Shown one piece after another: positions 1 through 5,390 of a stretch of 7,562 bases of DNA (within the stretch, counting starts at the first letter, position 1; every line of letters starts with the position of its first letter). The translations under genes and the position numbers were made by a program. The notes beneath the pieces are model-generated. The model saw only the letters and a program-made list of their open reading frames with translations. It ran no database searches and was not told the origin of the DNA. Origin of the DNA: an uncultured Gemella sp. (GTDB lineage: Bacteria; Bacillota; Bacilli; Staphylococcales; Gemellaceae); contig CAMYEU010000079.1 in NCBI GenBank assembly GCA_947254465.1, positions 1-7,562 of the forward strand. Reading direction: 5' to 3'.

Positions 1-44
1 ATCCTGAGATGTCTCGTGGGCTCGGAGATGTGTATAAGAGACAG
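1..44 (+). other. Illumina Nextera i7 adapter contamination (not genomic)
   Basis: Bases 26-44 are the 19-bp Tn5 mosaic end (AGATGTGTATAAGAGACAG). Bases 11-25 (GTCTCGTGGGCTCGG) are the Nextera Read 2 adapter. Bases 3-10 (CCTGAGAT) sit exactly where the 8-base i7 index belongs and match, from memory, the adapter-strand form of index N715. Bases 1-2 fit the end of the P7 primer. Genomic sequence therefore starts at 45. Translated, the adapter gives the peptide MGSEMCIRDR, a recurrent artefact at the start of proteins called on contaminated contigs. Confidence 0.97.
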
Positions 45-315
45 GGTAGTAATAGGAGAGACTGCAGTAGTTGGGGATAATGTAACTATGTATCATGGAA
101 CTACATTAGGTGGAACTACTCTAGATCCTATAAAAAGGCATCCAACAATTGGGGATAATGTTATGATAGGAGCAGGAGCAAAAGTTTTAGGAAATATAAC
201 TATAGGAAAAAATTCTAAAATTGGAGCTAATGCAGTAGTAAAACATAGTGTTCCAGATGGAACGATAGTTTATGAAGCGAGACCGGTAGTAAGATATTTT
301 GAAGAAGATAAGTAG
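45..315 (+). CDS. cysE: Serine O-acetyltransferase CysE, C-terminal fragment
   Basis: This is the last ~89 residues of serine acetyltransferase, which transfers acetyl from acetyl-CoA to L-serine to give O-acetylserine, the committed step of cysteine synthesis in the cytoplasm. The fragment is a left-handed parallel beta-helix of hexapeptide repeats (VVIGETAVVGDNV, then TIGDNVMIGAGAKVLGNI, then TIGKNSKIGANAVV). It carries the CysE-typical HGTTLGG and KRHPTIG segments; the His of HGTTLGG lies in the active-site region. The N-terminal alpha-helical domain and the first coils are missing because the contig ends here. The GTG at 16 that would open the reading frame lies inside the sequencing adapter, so it is not a real start. 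The gene ends with TAG and is followed at once by a terminator. Hexapeptide acyltransferases resemble one another, but the motif set points to CysE rather than a maltose-type acetyltransferase. Confidence 0.88.
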
Positions 316-318
316 AAG

Positions 319-356
319 CTAGATTCCAAGTGGTTTTACTTGGAATTTAGTTTTTT
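319..356 (+). terminator. Rho-independent terminator of cysE
   Basis: Bases 319-331 (CTAGATTCCAAGT) pair with 338-350 (ACTTGGAATTTAG) over 13 bp with one G-T wobble. The loop is six bases (GGTTTT), and the stem is followed directly by six T at 351-356. It starts four bases after the cysE stop codon. Confidence 0.93.
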
Positions 357-382
357 CACATGTACAATATAGAGTATATCAT
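355..382 (+). promoter_or_regulatory. Candidate promoter of the HAD phosphatase gene
   Basis: TTCACA at 355-360 (5 of 6 to TTGACA) is followed after 16 bases by TATCAT at 377-382 (5 of 6 to TATAAT). The -35 overlaps the T-tract of the preceding terminator. Transcription would begin near 389, leaving a leader of roughly 17 bases. An alternative pair is TTGGAA 340-345 with TACAAT 363-368. Confidence 0.5.
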
Positions 383-393
383 AATTAAGAATA

Positions 394-399
394 GAGGTG
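394..399 (+). promoter_or_regulatory. Ribosome binding site that decides the HAD gene start
   Basis: GAGGTG lies six bases upstream of the ATG at 406. The more upstream in-frame GTG (397-399) is itself part of this Shine-Dalgarno sequence and has no ribosome binding site of its own, so the ATG at 406 is the better start. Confidence 0.8.
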
Positions 400-405
400 A
401 AATTG

Positions 406-1119
406 ATGACTAAGATAAAAAATCTAATTTTTGATTTAGATAATACTTTGTATGACTTTAGTAAAATATGGGAAAAATCAAATAAATTAATTTTTGAATA
501 TTTAAAATATGATAGTGTAGTGAGTTATGAAGAATTTTTTAGATTATATAAAAGTGTAAATAATGAGTTATTAGAAGAAGTACTCCAAGGAAATATGAAA
601 TTAGTAGAGCTTAGAAATAAGAGACTAATGCTAACTTTAGAAAAACTAGGAATTTTATTAACTGATGAAGACTGTAGATTTTATTATGAGAAACAATTTG
701 AATTTATCTTGGAATCAATAAAACCTGATGAAGAGATAAACTCATGGATAAATAGATTGAGTAAAACATATAATATGATACTTTTGACGAATGGAAAGTC
801 ATATGAACAAAGGATGAAACTAAAAAAACTGGGATTAGAAAATGTATTTAAATTGTATATTTCAGGCGAAACATATATTAGTAAACCTAAAGAAAAAGCA
901 TTTATCAATGTCCTCGAGAAGGAGAACATAGTGGCTAGTGAAACTATGATGATTGGGGATTCTCTACATCACGATATAAATCCAGCAAACAAACTAGGAA
1001 TGAAAACTTGTTTGGTAGAAAGAAAATGGCATTTTGATGATGAATTAAAAATTTATACAGGATATAAAGTTAAAAATATTAAACAGTTTTTCTTGGAATT
1101 AGAAGCTAATAAGTGCTAA
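406..1119 (+). CDS. HAD-superfamily hydrolase, YjjG/pyrimidine 5'-nucleotidase type
   Basis: This 237-residue protein is a cytoplasmic phosphatase of the HAD subfamily I. All four HAD motifs are present: motif I FDLDNTLY with nucleophile D10 and acid/base D12, motif II Thr128 in LLTNG, motif III Lys160 in ISKP, and motif IV GDS with D185 and D190. Residues ~15-105 form the helical cap. The cap segment around VNNELLEEVLQGNM and its length resemble the YjjG family, known for house-cleaning dephosphorylation of non-canonical pyrimidine nucleotides. The start is ATG 406, not the in-frame GTG at 397. The gene appears monocistronic, with a promoter candidate just upstream and a terminator 55 bases downstream. 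The fold and phosphatase activity are well supported. The substrate is inferred from similarity, and HAD substrates are hard to predict from sequence. Confidence 0.85.
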   Translation: MTKIKNLIFDLDNTLYDFSKIWEKSNKLIFEYLKYDSVVSYEEFFRLYKSVNNELLEEVLQGNMKLVELRNKRLMLTLEKLGILLTDEDCRFYYEKQFEFILESIKPDEEINSWINRLSKTYNMILLTNGKSYEQRMKLKKLGLENVFKLYISGETYISKPKEKAFINVLEKENIVASETMMIGDSLHHDINPANKLGMKTCLVERKWHFDDELKIYTGYKVKNIKQFFLELEANKC

Positions 1120-1173
1120 AAAATATTATTATTTTTCTGAATATAACAAAAGTATAAAAAAAATAAGGTGCTA

Positions 1174-1212
1174 AATAAAGACTGTAATTATGATAAAATT
1201 ACAGTCTTTATT
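1174..1212 (+). terminator. Rho-independent terminator after the HAD gene
   Basis: A perfect 16-bp inverted repeat: 1174-1189 (AATAAAGACTGTAATT) pairs with 1197-1212, with a 7-base loop. The A-rich 5' arm and T-rich 3' arm (CTTTATT, then GCGTTTTA) are typical of a terminator that can work in either direction. Confidence 0.8.
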
Positions 1213-1279
1213 GCGTTTTATGTAAATTTAAATGTTATATAAAAAGTAAAATAATTATTCTATATCTTAGATGGCGACG

Positions 1280-1308
1280 TTGATTGAAATCGTTTAATTT
1301 GTTATACT
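1280..1308 (+). promoter_or_regulatory. Sigma-A promoter of the first rhodanese lipoprotein
   Basis: TTGATT at 1280-1285 and TATACT at 1303-1308 are separated by exactly 17 bases. Transcription would start near 1315, giving a leader of about 27 bases that contains the AAAGGAG ribosome binding site at 1327-1333, eight bases before the ATG. Confidence 0.8.
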
Positions 1309-1341
1309 ATTTATGAAAATAATTATAAAGGAGATAAAATT

Positions 1342-2073
1342 ATGAAACGAAATAAATTTTTAGTCATCAGTATGGCGGCTGTATTATCATTGTCATTGGC
1401 AGGATGTTCATCAGCTTCGAATAGTACTTCGAGTAGCAGTAATGGAACTGTTGCAGTAAAAGAACTTAAGGGTGAAGAATTAAATAAAATTGAAAAGGAT
1501 GATAAAGAAAAAGAAAAATATCTTGTAATTGATGTAAGAGATGCTAAAGAATATAAAGAAGGGCATGTAAAACACGCTATTAATATAGCTCTTTCTGATA
1601 TTGAAAAACATGCAGATCACCTAAGTGCATGGAAAGATAAAGAAGTAGTGACAGTTTGTAATACTGGTAAGAAGAGCAAGGAAGCAGCAGACAAACTTGT
1701 GAAGGCAGGTTTTAAAAAAGTTTCTAATGCTCAAGGTGTAAAAGATTATAAGGATTATGAAATTGTTAAATTTACTACATTATTAGCAAGTGATTTCCAA
1801 GCTGCAATTGATAAAAAAGAAGGGGTATTTATCGATGTTCGTGAAGCAAAAGACTATGAAAAAGGTCATGTAGAAGGAGCTAAAAATATTGATGTTAAGA
1901 ATATTGATAAGGATTTAGCAGCATTATTACCAGCTGATAAAAATGCACCAGTTTATACGTATTGCTATAGTGGTAACCGTTCATCTAAGGCTGCTCAAAA
2001 AGCTGTAGAATTAGGATATACAAATGTATATAATGCTTGGGATGGAACAAAAGAACATGAGTACAAATTTTAA
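1342..2073 (+). CDS. Tandem-rhodanese lipoprotein with both catalytic cysteines
   Basis: This 243-residue protein is exported and lipid-anchored. It has a basic N-terminus, a hydrophobic stretch and the lipobox LAGC with lipidated Cys22, then a Ser/Thr/Asn-rich linker (23-35). Two rhodanese domains follow. The first (~37-142) has the DVRDAKEYKEGHV signature and active-site loop CNTGKKS with Cys106. The second (~146-243) has DVREAKDYEKGHVEGA and loop CYSGNRS with Cys208. Rhodaneses carry sulfur as a Cys persulfide and pass it to thiols or cyanide; both loops here look competent. Placement outside the membrane suggests handling of extracellular sulfane sulfur, thiols or related oxidants, which is inference. 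It has its own promoter at 1280-1308. The next gene is a diverged tandem duplicate, including the nearly identical KELKGEELNKI segment. No clear terminator separates the two except a long-loop hairpin at 2186-2248. The physiological substrate is unknown. Confidence 0.93.
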   Translation: MKRNKFLVISMAAVLSLSLAGCSSASNSTSSSSNGTVAVKELKGEELNKIEKDDKEKEKYLVIDVRDAKEYKEGHVKHAINIALSDIEKHADHLSAWKDKEVVTVCNTGKKSKEAADKLVKAGFKKVSNAQGVKDYKDYEIVKFTTLLASDFQAAIDKKEGVFIDVREAKDYEKGHVEGAKNIDVKNIDKDLAALLPADKNAPVYTYCYSGNRSSKAAQKAVELGYTNVYNAWDGTKEHEYKF

Positions 2074-2180
2074 AAAATGGTAAACTTTTGAAGTAAAGTC
2101 TAGTGAAAAATCAAAGTAGAAATTACTTTAAAAAAAAGTAAAAATAATATTATTTATTAGGAAAAATTCTATTTTTAAGT

Positions 2181-2186
2181 TATACT
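2181..2186 (+). promoter_or_regulatory. Possible -10 element before the second rhodanese gene
   Basis: TATACT is identical to the -10 of the first paralogue. The best -35 is poor (TTAGGA 2157-2162, 18-base spacer, about 3 of 6). If used, transcription would start inside the left arm of the downstream hairpin. Read-through from the promoter at 1280-1308 is the alternative. Confidence 0.3.
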
Positions 2187-2248
2187 AATAAAAGACGAGG
2201 TTCTACATGAATTCACTATATATTTAAGTACCACCTTGTCTTTTATTA
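2186..2248 (+). other. Long hairpin between the rhodanese paralogues (attenuator or terminator-like)
   Basis: Bases 2186-2201 (TAATAAAAGACGAGGT) pair with 2233-2248 (ACCTTGTCTTTTATTA) over 16 bp with one G-T wobble, enclosing a 31-base loop. The inner GC-containing half (2194-2201/2233-2240) followed by TTTTATT looks like an intrinsic terminator for the first gene. The position just before the second gene's Shine-Dalgarno (AAGGAG 2252-2257) also fits a leader element. The loop contains a tiny frame, ATG 2207 to TAA 2227 (MNSLYI), with GAGG six bases before it. Which role applies cannot be decided from sequence. Confidence 0.7.
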
Positions 2249-2270
2249 AATAAGGAGAGGAAGAAAATAA

Positions 2271-3131
2271 ATGAAATTTAATAAATTTTTAGCTGTAAGT
2301 ATGTCGGCGGTATTATCATTAACTTTAGTAGGATGTACAACTACTTCATCTGCAAAAGAATTGAAAGGTGAGGAGTTAAATAAAATCCAAAAAGATGACA
2401 AGGAAAAAGAAAATTACCTTGTTATAGATATTAGGGATGAAGCATCATATAAAGAAGGTCATCTTAAACACGCAATTAACATTCCATTATCTAAAATAGA
2501 TAAGAGTATCGAAGAAATTAGAAAATGGAGAGAGAAAAAAGTAGTTGTTTATAGTGATAAGTCTGATAAAACTAAAGATGCTGTAGATAAACTTACAAAA
2601 CAAGGTTTTAAAGATGTATCTGGAGCTCAAAATGTAAAAGATTTTAGCTATGAACTTGTAAAATATACATCATTGAGTGGAAGTAAATTCCAAGATGCTT
2701 TACTAGATACTGCAGCAAATAATGTATTTTTAGATGTAAGAGATAAAGCTGATTTTGAAAAAGGACATGGTGCAGGTGCTAAAAATATCGATATAAACAA
2801 ATTAGATAGTTTACAGTCTATTTTACCAGAAAATAAAGAGGTTTCTATATATGTTTATAGTAATACTGGAAATAGTTCATCTGTAGTAGCTCAAAAACTA
2901 ATTGACTTAGGATATAAAAATGTCTTTAATGCAATTGATGGAACTAAGGAATTTAGTTATAAATTTGAAATTGCTGACTGCTGTAAAGATCCAAGTGATA
3001 CAGTAAAAGGTTCAGAGAAGCATGAAGGATATTGTGAAAACTGTAAAGAAGGACATGATGAGCATAAAGGACATGAAGGACATAATCACTCTTCAGATAA
3101 GAAAGATGCTCATTCTGGACATAATCATTAA
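2271..3131 (+). CDS. Tandem pseudo-rhodanese lipoprotein with Cys/His-rich C-terminal tail
   Basis: This 286-residue exported lipoprotein (lipobox LVGC, Cys22) is a tandem paralogue of the preceding gene, collinear with it through residue ~232. It keeps two rhodanese folds (~27-132 and ~135-232) and the DIRD/DVRD and KEGH/EKGH signatures. At both catalytic positions, however, serine replaces cysteine: Ser95 in VVVYSDKSDK (Cys106 in the paralogue) and Ser197 in YVYSNTGNSS (Cys208). The codons are AGT, not TGA, so neither is selenocysteine. After the second domain comes a tail absent from the paralogue (233-286), with CC at 237-238, CENC at 255-258 and nine histidines between 251 and 286 in GH/HNH spacings. 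Such tails bind Zn, Cu, Ni or similar ions in other proteins. The protein is probably not a sulfurtransferase; a surface metal-binding or redox partner role is inference. Confidence 0.92.
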   Translation: MKFNKFLAVSMSAVLSLTLVGCTTTSSAKELKGEELNKIQKDDKEKENYLVIDIRDEASYKEGHLKHAINIPLSKIDKSIEEIRKWREKKVVVYSDKSDKTKDAVDKLTKQGFKDVSGAQNVKDFSYELVKYTSLSGSKFQDALLDTAANNVFLDVRDKADFEKGHGAGAKNIDINKLDSLQSILPENKEVSIYVYSNTGNSSSVVAQKLIDLGYKNVFNAIDGTKEFSYKFEIADCCKDPSDTVKGSEKHEGYCENCKEGHDEHKGHEGHNHSSDKKDAHSGHNH

Positions 3132-3141
3132 TATATAAGGC

Positions 3142-3203
3142 AAAAGGGGGACTCGAAATAGCAATTTTAATTAGAGATTTTGTGGTTGAGTTTCCTTTTT
3201 TTT
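3142..3203 (+). terminator. Probable terminator after the second rhodanese gene
   Basis: Bases 3142-3154 (AAAAGGGGGACTC) can pair with 3188-3200 (GAGTTTCCTTTTT) with three G-T wobbles. The loop is long and AU-rich, and an eight-T run covers 3196-3203. The T run and position, ten bases after the stop codon, argue for a terminator; the long loop and wobbles lower confidence. Confidence 0.55.
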
Positions 3204-3264
3204 GTATAAAAAATATTAAATATAGATAGGTTTAAACATTTTACATAAAAGGAAAAATTCAGAG

Positions 3265-4755
3265 ATGAAAAATAAAATAATATTTTTTACAAGAGTACCT
3301 AAGGTAGGTACAACCAAAACAAGGTTGTATGATTTTGTGTCTCCGGATACAGCTGTAGAAATTCAAAAAAAATTAATGAAAAAAAACTATAGTGTTTTAA
3401 AAGCAAGTGGGGAAGAAATAGTAATCTACCACGATGGTCAAAGTATAGATGATAAAAAGATGGAGAATATTCTAGAAAATAGAGAATTTTCTTATCAAGT
3501 GGGTGAAACACTCGGTGATAAAATGTATAATGCAATTAAAGATGAGTTAAAAACCAGTGATAAGGTGATTTTACTAGGTTCAGATATCCATAATCTGCAA
3601 AAAAATATTATTACTACTGCATTTGAAAAATTAGATAAGCATGATGTTGTTATAAATCCAAGTGTTGATGGAGGATATTTTTTAATAGGAATGAAAAAAG
3701 CTATTAAAGAAGTTTTCAATCTTCCAAGTTACGGAGATAACACTGTTTTAGAAAATTTACTTGATATTTGTAATGAACAAAATTTGAGTTATTATTTAGG
3801 CGAAGCCGGCTTAGATATTGATACGAAAGAAGATCTTCTGTTAGCAGAAACAGGTTATAGTAATATTAAGTTATTAGGAGCAGGAGAGTATAATATTAAT
3901 TTTACCTTTGATGAAGGAGATTTGAAAAAGGTTCTTAGAATAAATATGAAGAGTCAGATGAATCTTGAAAATCAAATAGAATATGAATATGAAACTTTGC
4001 AATTGTTGAAAGATAGTGGAGTTACTCCAAAGCCGTACGATGTAGTAACAGAAACAAACTTATTGCCGTATAAATATTTAACAATGGAATTCCTAAACGG
4101 AAGACCTCTTAATTACAAAATAGATATGGAAATTGGTGCGTATTTATTAAGTACAGTTCATAATACAAAATACGGTGAAAATAATTTGATAAATGCTTCT
4201 AATCCATTTCAGTTGATGTTTGATGAATGTAAACAGATGTCTAGAGAGTATTTAGCTTGGGAGAAGGCAGACAAAAAGGTTAGTAACTATATCAAAATCT
4301 TTTTAGAAAAATGTCAAACACTTATTCCAGAAGAATATACTATAGCTAATCCGTGTATTATTAATACAGAATTAAATTCAGGAAATTTCCTAATAGGAGA
4401 GAGAAAAGAAGATAGCTATGTTATCGATTGGGAAAAGGCATTAATTGGTGAATGTGAACAAGATTTAGCACATTTCCTAGCCCCGACAACGACATTTTGG
4501 AAAACTGATATTATTTTATCAGAAAATGAAATTAATAAGTTTTTAGAAGAATATAATAATTATAGAAATTTTGATAGAGAAAGATTTGAGAGATATTTAA
4601 TATTTAATTGTCTAAGAGGAGTTACTTGGTGTAGTATGGCATTTAGGCAGTATAGTGAAAATGATAAAATGCTGATGGATGAAACTACATTTAAGAAAAT
4701 CGCTTCATATATAGAATTAGAGTTTTTAGAGAAAGTATCAGCATATTTTAAATAG
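3265..4755 (+). CDS. Fusion of TIGR04282/DUF2064-type glycosyltransferase and APH-like kinase domain
   Basis: This 496-residue cytoplasmic protein has two domains. Residues 1-~195 are a GT-A-like nucleotidyl-sugar domain of the DUF2064/TIGR04282 type: TRVPKVGTTKTRL (K18, R20), GSD at 105-107, the family hallmark DGGYFLIG (135-142) and closing DIDTKEDL (184-191). Residues ~196-496 resemble aminoglycoside phosphotransferase/choline-kinase folds: glycine-rich LLGAGEYNINF (203-213), VLRI at the usual nucleotide-binding strand, MEFLNGRPL (274-282), the catalytic-loop equivalent NTELNSGN (367-374) and the metal-binding IDWE (Asp388). The catalytic loop departs from the usual HxDxxxxN: Asn367 replaces His and Glu369 replaces the catalytic Asp. 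The canonical Pro in GxDxP is His109. TIGR04282 members are annotated as arsenosugar-biosynthesis glycosyltransferases; the substrate here is unknown. The stop codon overlaps the next gene's ribosome binding site, so the two are co-translated. Confidence 0.85.
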   Translation: MKNKIIFFTRVPKVGTTKTRLYDFVSPDTAVEIQKKLMKKNYSVLKASGEEIVIYHDGQSIDDKKMENILENREFSYQVGETLGDKMYNAIKDELKTSDKVILLGSDIHNLQKNIITTAFEKLDKHDVVINPSVDGGYFLIGMKKAIKEVFNLPSYGDNTVLENLLDICNEQNLSYYLGEAGLDIDTKEDLLLAETGYSNIKLLGAGEYNINFTFDEGDLKKVLRINMKSQMNLENQIEYEYETLQLLKDSGVTPKPYDVVTETNLLPYKYLTMEFLNGRPLNYKIDMEIGAYLLSTVHNTKYGENNLINASNPFQLMFDECKQMSREYLAWEKADKKVSNYIKIFLEKCQTLIPEEYTIANPCIINTELNSGNFLIGERKEDSYVIDWEKALIGECEQDLAHFLAPTTTFWKTDIILSENEINKFLEEYNNYRNFDRERFERYLIFNCLRGVTWCSMAFRQYSENDKMLMDETTFKKIASYIELEFLEKVSAYFK

Positions 4756-4759
4756 GAGG
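4754..4759 (+). promoter_or_regulatory. Perfect Shine-Dalgarno overlapping the upstream stop codon
   Basis: AGGAGG begins inside the TAG stop (4753-4755) of the fusion gene and lies six bases before ATG 4766. This arrangement favours translational coupling of the two genes. Confidence 0.88.
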
Positions 4760-4765
4760 AGAGTA

Positions 4766-5344
4766 ATGACTGAGTTTATTCAAAGTTTTGGTGTCTTAGC
4801 ACCGATAATTTATGTATTAATGTTTATGTTCTTACCGGTATTTTTCTTTCCAGTTCCGATACTTGCTGTTGCTGGAGGAGTAGCGTTTGGTTTTGTAGAA
4901 GGAAGTTTACTAACTTTCGTTGGAGCGTCATTAAATTGTTATATTATGTTTGTAATATCACGTCGTTTCGGTCGTGAATGGGTGAAAAACTACCTTAAGA
5001 AAAAAATGACACCTAAGCAACACGATAGAATTTTTAATGTTAGTGATGAAAAACTAATGATGAGTTTAGTAATACTGAGACTAATACCTTTAGTACCATA
5101 TAATATGATAAACTACGGATATGGTTTAACTAATATCAGTTTATCAAAATATATGATAGCGAGCGTACTTGGTATCATCCCTGGAACAGTAGTATTCTTA
5201 AACTTCGGAGCTACTAGTACAAATATCTTCAGTAAAGAATTTTTAATTGCTTCATTATTAGTAATTTTATTAACTGTAGGTTCTATCTATTTATCTAAGT
5301 TAGTAGAAAAAAGAGAACAGCAAAAGAAAGCAGAAAACAACTAA
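4766..5344 (+). CDS. TVP38/TMEM64 (VTT-domain) family membrane protein
   Basis: This 192-residue polytopic protein has hydrophobic segments at about 8-29, 33-50, 52-67, 97-111, 127-149 and 156-178, and a charged C-terminal tail (KLVEKREQQKKAENN). Family features of the TVP38/DedA-like VTT domain are visible: the glycine-rich AVAGGVAFGFVEGS re-entrant region (35-47), the amphipathic SRRFGREWVKNYLKKK segment (65-80), the LRLIPLVPYNMINYGYG signature (104-120) and LGIIPGT (135-141). Related VTT-domain proteins (DedA and eukaryotic TMEM41B/VMP1 types) act in lipid scrambling or transport, while the bacterial TVP38 role is poorly defined. It sits ten bases after the glycosyltransferase-kinase gene and shares its transcript. 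That suggests membrane handling of the product or precursor of that enzyme, which is inference. A bidirectional terminator follows. Confidence 0.9.
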   Translation: MTEFIQSFGVLAPIIYVLMFMFLPVFFFPVPILAVAGGVAFGFVEGSLLTFVGASLNCYIMFVISRRFGREWVKNYLKKKMTPKQHDRIFNVSDEKLMMSLVILRLIPLVPYNMINYGYGLTNISLSKYMIASVLGIIPGTVVFLNFGATSTNIFSKEFLIASLLVILLTVGSIYLSKLVEKREQQKKAENN

Positions 5345-5350
5345 AAATAG

Positions 5351-5390
5351 AACTCTCAAGATTGCTAGAATTCTTGAGAGTTATTTTTTT
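5351..5390. terminator. Bidirectional terminator between convergent operons
   Basis: AACTCTCAAGA (5351-5361) and TCTTGAGAGTT (5372-5382) form a perfect 11-bp stem with a 10-base loop. On the plus strand it is followed by ATTTTTTT (5383-5390). On the minus strand it is followed by CTATTTTT, from the A-run at 5344-5348. It therefore serves both the TVP38 gene and the LiaF-like gene, whose stop codon abuts it. Confidence 0.95.

Noticed and set aside
16..44. GTG start at 16 and N-terminal peptide MGSEMCIRDR as the beginning of a small acetyltransferase
   Set aside because: These bases are the Nextera adapter, so neither the start codon nor the ten residues are genomic.
397..405. GTG at 397 as the start of the HAD hydrolase gene
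   Set aside because: This GTG is part of the Shine-Dalgarno sequence GAGGTG that serves the ATG at 406, and the extra MKL residues add nothing to the HAD fold.
684..929. Minus-strand open frame inside the HAD gene
   Set aside because: It lies wholly within a well-supported plus-strand gene with all four HAD motifs, has no ribosome binding site and no recognisable product.
1284..1299. cre-like sequence TTGAAATCGTTTAATT in the promoter of the first rhodanese gene
   Set aside because: Three mismatches to the cre consensus, including the conserved CA on the right side; more likely chance in an AT-rich promoter spacer.
2113..2129. Small inverted repeat AAAGTA/TACTTT after the first rhodanese gene as a terminator
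   Set aside because: Only six AT-rich pairs, followed by A rather than T on the coding strand; unlikely to terminate.
2229..2237. TACCACCTT as a further LytTR half-site
   Set aside because: Two mismatches to TACCACTTA and no second copy 21 bases away on either side; it is part of the hairpin arm.
2553..2555. Selenocysteine at the former catalytic positions of the second rhodanese
   Set aside because: Both positions are coded AGT (Ser), not TGA, and no in-frame TGA occurs in the gene.
3299..3719. Two minus-strand open frames inside the glycosyltransferase domain
   Set aside because: Both are antisense to conserved DUF2064 motifs and have low-complexity Phe/Leu/Ser-rich translations typical of AT-rich shadow frames.
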